A DNA stretch of 64,000 nt, from assembly GCF_029433115.1 (NCBI RefSeq), contig NZ_JARNTV010000014.1, positions 1-64,000 on the forward strand, given 5' to 3'. The notes under the pieces were generated by a model. It was given only the letters and a program-made list of their open reading frames with translations, was not told the origin of the DNA and made no database searches. This stretch comes from Sphingomonas sp. AOB5 (GTDB lineage Bacteria > Pseudomonadota > Alphaproteobacteria > Sphingomonadales > Sphingomonadaceae). This document shows, in pieces, positions 61,037 through 64,000 of this stretch. Position numbers and translations under genes: made by a program. Numbering within the stretch: the first letter of the stretch is position 1; every line of letters starts with the position of its first letter.

Positions 61037-61731
61037 GCGAGCAGCCCGTCGACCCATTCGGGCACCAGTACCCCTGCGGGTCCGCGGCGGCTCTCCGCGA
61101 ACCAGCCGCTGCCTTCGGAGGGGTCGAGGTTCATCTCCAGCGTGTCCGCGCCATGATAGCGTGCGGTCTGGACAAAGCCCGCGGCGGGATAGACCGCGCC
61201 CGAGGTGCCGATCGACACGAACAGGTCGGCACGCGAGATCGCCCGCTCGATCTCCTCCATCCGGTACGGCATCTCGCCGAAGAACACGATGTCGGGACGG
61301 AGCGTCGCCGCGCCGCAATTGCCGCACACGCTGCCCGGCGGAAGCGACTCTTCCCACGCCCCGCTATCGCCGCAGCGCGCGCATAGCGCCGATTTCAGCT
61401 CGCCATGCATATGGATCAGCCGCTTCGACCCCGCACGCTCATGCAGATCGTCGACATTCTGGGTGACCAGCAGCAGTTCGCCGGTCCATTCGGCATCGAG
61501 CCGCGCCAGCGCCCGGTGCGCCGCATTGGGCTCGACCTCGCCCAGCTTCGCGCGGCGCTCGTCATAGAAGCGATGCACCAGCTCGGGATCGCGATGCAGC
61601 GCCTGCGGGGTGCACACATCCTCGACCCTATGCCCCTCCCACAAACCACCGGGGCCGCGAAAGGTGGCGATGCCGGATTCGGCCGAGACGCCGGCACCGG
61701 TGAGGATCACGATGTTGCGGATAGCGGTCAT
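61027..61731 (-). CDS. cobB: NAD-dependent protein deacylase (sirtuin, CobB)
   Basis: A 234-residue SIR2 protein: NAD motif TGAGVSAESGIATFRGPGGLW, TQNVDDLHERAGS, catalytic HMHGEL, and a zinc site made of CARCGD and CGNCGAATLRP. It removes acetyl or acyl groups from lysines using NAD+. The gene is 50 bp from the divergent DUF2007 gene. Confidence 0.94.
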   Translation of the reverse strand: MTAIRNIVILTGAGVSAESGIATFRGPGGLWEGHRVEDVCTPQALHRDPELVHRFYDERRAKLGEVEPNAAHRALARLDAEWTGELLLVTQNVDDLHERAGSKRLIHMHGELKSALCARCGDSGAWEESLPPGSVCGNCGAATLRPDIVFFGEMPYRMEEIERAISRADLFVSIGTSGAVYPAAGFVQTARYHGADTLEMNLDPSEGSGWFAESRRGPAGVLVPEWVDGLLAQA

Positions 61732-61781
61732 GCCCCGAGCCTAGCTGGACGCTTGCGCCGTTTCGAGTCACACTCGCGGCC

Positions 61782-62141
61782 ATGAGCGATGATCCCTTCG
61801 AGACGGTCGTGATCGCGTACAGCCAGTCGCAGGCAGGCGTGATCCTGTCGCTGTTCGAATGGAACGGCATTCCCGCCTATGCGATGAACTTCGAAACCGT
61901 GCGGACCAATCCTGCGCTCACGCTGGCGCTGGGCGGCATCCCGATCCGCGTGGCTCGCGAAGCCGCCGCCGACGCGCGCGAAATCCTGAACGAAGCCGCG
62001 GAAGCGGGCGCGCAGGAGCAATCGCTGTACGCACCATTGAGCGAGCGCGTGGCGAATGTCGGCCTGCTCGGCATGCTGGTATTGCTGGGAAGCGGTCCGC
62101 CACCGCCCCGGCTGAGCGCGGAGATTATCGAGGGCGCGTAG
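61782..62141 (+). CDS. DUF2007 domain protein
   Basis: A 119-residue protein with an N-terminal DUF2007 (putative signal-transducing) domain: FETVVIAYSQSQAGVILSLF, WNGIPAYAMNFET, GGIPIRVAREAAADAREIL, the PII-like half-fold of the family. The C-terminal part has a short hydrophobic stretch (NVGLLGMLVLLGSG) that may touch the membrane. Function is unknown. It converges on gltB across a palindromic repeat. Confidence 0.82.
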   Translation: MSDDPFETVVIAYSQSQAGVILSLFEWNGIPAYAMNFETVRTNPALTLALGGIPIRVAREAAADAREILNEAAEAGAQEQSLYAPLSERVANVGLLGMLVLLGSGPPPPRLSAEIIEGA

Positions 62142-62147
62142 CGGCAG

Positions 62148-62220
62148 TGCTCCGGCGAAGGCCGGAGCCTTGGCCACATGCACCACCTCCGCCGCCAACG
62201 CTCCGGCCTTCGCCGGAGCA
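62148..62220. repeat. Paired palindromic repeat (REP-like, BIME-like)
   Basis: The 21-bp arm at 62148-62168 is the exact reverse complement of 62200-62220, and each arm is itself a hairpin (GCTCCGGC-GAAG-GCCGGAGC). This two-copy inverted layout between convergent genes is the structure of bacterial REP/BIME elements and may terminate both genes. Confidence 0.85.
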
Positions 62221-62228
62221 CCATTGTC

Positions 62229-64000
<1,772 letters not shown>

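Overview
The window is high-GC DNA packed with genes on both strands. Its gene content points to an alphaproteobacterium of the order Sphingomonadales, most likely Sphingomonas or a close relative. The pointers are three TonB-dependent receptors with Sphingomonas-type plug sequences, a LigAB protocatechuate 4,5-dioxygenase, an EipA (DUF1134) envelope protein, GC-rich inverted-repeat elements between genes, and frequent GTG/TTG starts in NTGA overlaps. Species cannot be fixed from sequence reading alone.

Layout. 1-1.9 kb: the edge of a ccmA gene, a small zincin-type metalloprotease, phhB and a short-chain dehydrogenase. 2-4.4 kb: an osmoprotectant-type ABC importer whose permease and binding protein are fused. 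4.4-24.1 kb: a carbohydrate and sugar-acid utilisation zone with a GH3 glucosidase, an aldose epimerase, a ketoglutaric-semialdehyde-type dehydrogenase, an FCD regulator, a TPP enzyme, two TonB receptors, a Tat-exported PD40 propeller protein, an MFS carrier, a lactonase-type propeller and a carboxylesterase. Both receptors carry a similar 14-bp LacI-type palindrome upstream. 24.2-25.8 kb: a small lipoprotein and a cytochrome b561/cytochrome c' pair.

25.9-44.1 kb is the most interesting part: a catabolic island. A divergent LysR-type regulator with two tandem HTH domains faces a run of 14 same-strand genes. They are two 4,5-dihydroxyphthalate-decarboxylase-like proteins, a LigJ-like hydratase, a TPP-dependent enzyme, an exported alpha/beta hydrolase, an amidohydrolase lipoprotein, a LigI-like lactonase, an MFS importer, a divergent LigB-like protein, an HpcH-type aldolase, a TonB receptor, LigA, LigB and a ceramidase-like hydrolase. 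The set can be read as outer-membrane uptake, periplasmic release of an aromatic acid, inner-membrane import, decarboxylation, extradiol ring cleavage, hydration and aldol cleavage. Its substrate is unknown.

44.2-64 kb is mainly housekeeping: tRNA-Ser(GCU), eipA, a DUF1294 gene, an AHSA1 protein, a dihydroorotase, ygfZ, then a tightly coupled glmM / DUF1272 / thiD-VOC fusion / rnhB operon, a dicarboxylate symporter, a receiver protein, gor, pgi, a coupled lepB-rnc-era-nitrilase operon, ltrA, a sirtuin, DUF2007 and the 3' part of gltB. Notable oddities are a thiD-VOC fusion, a nitrilase-family protein without its catalytic cysteine, and a probable CTG start.
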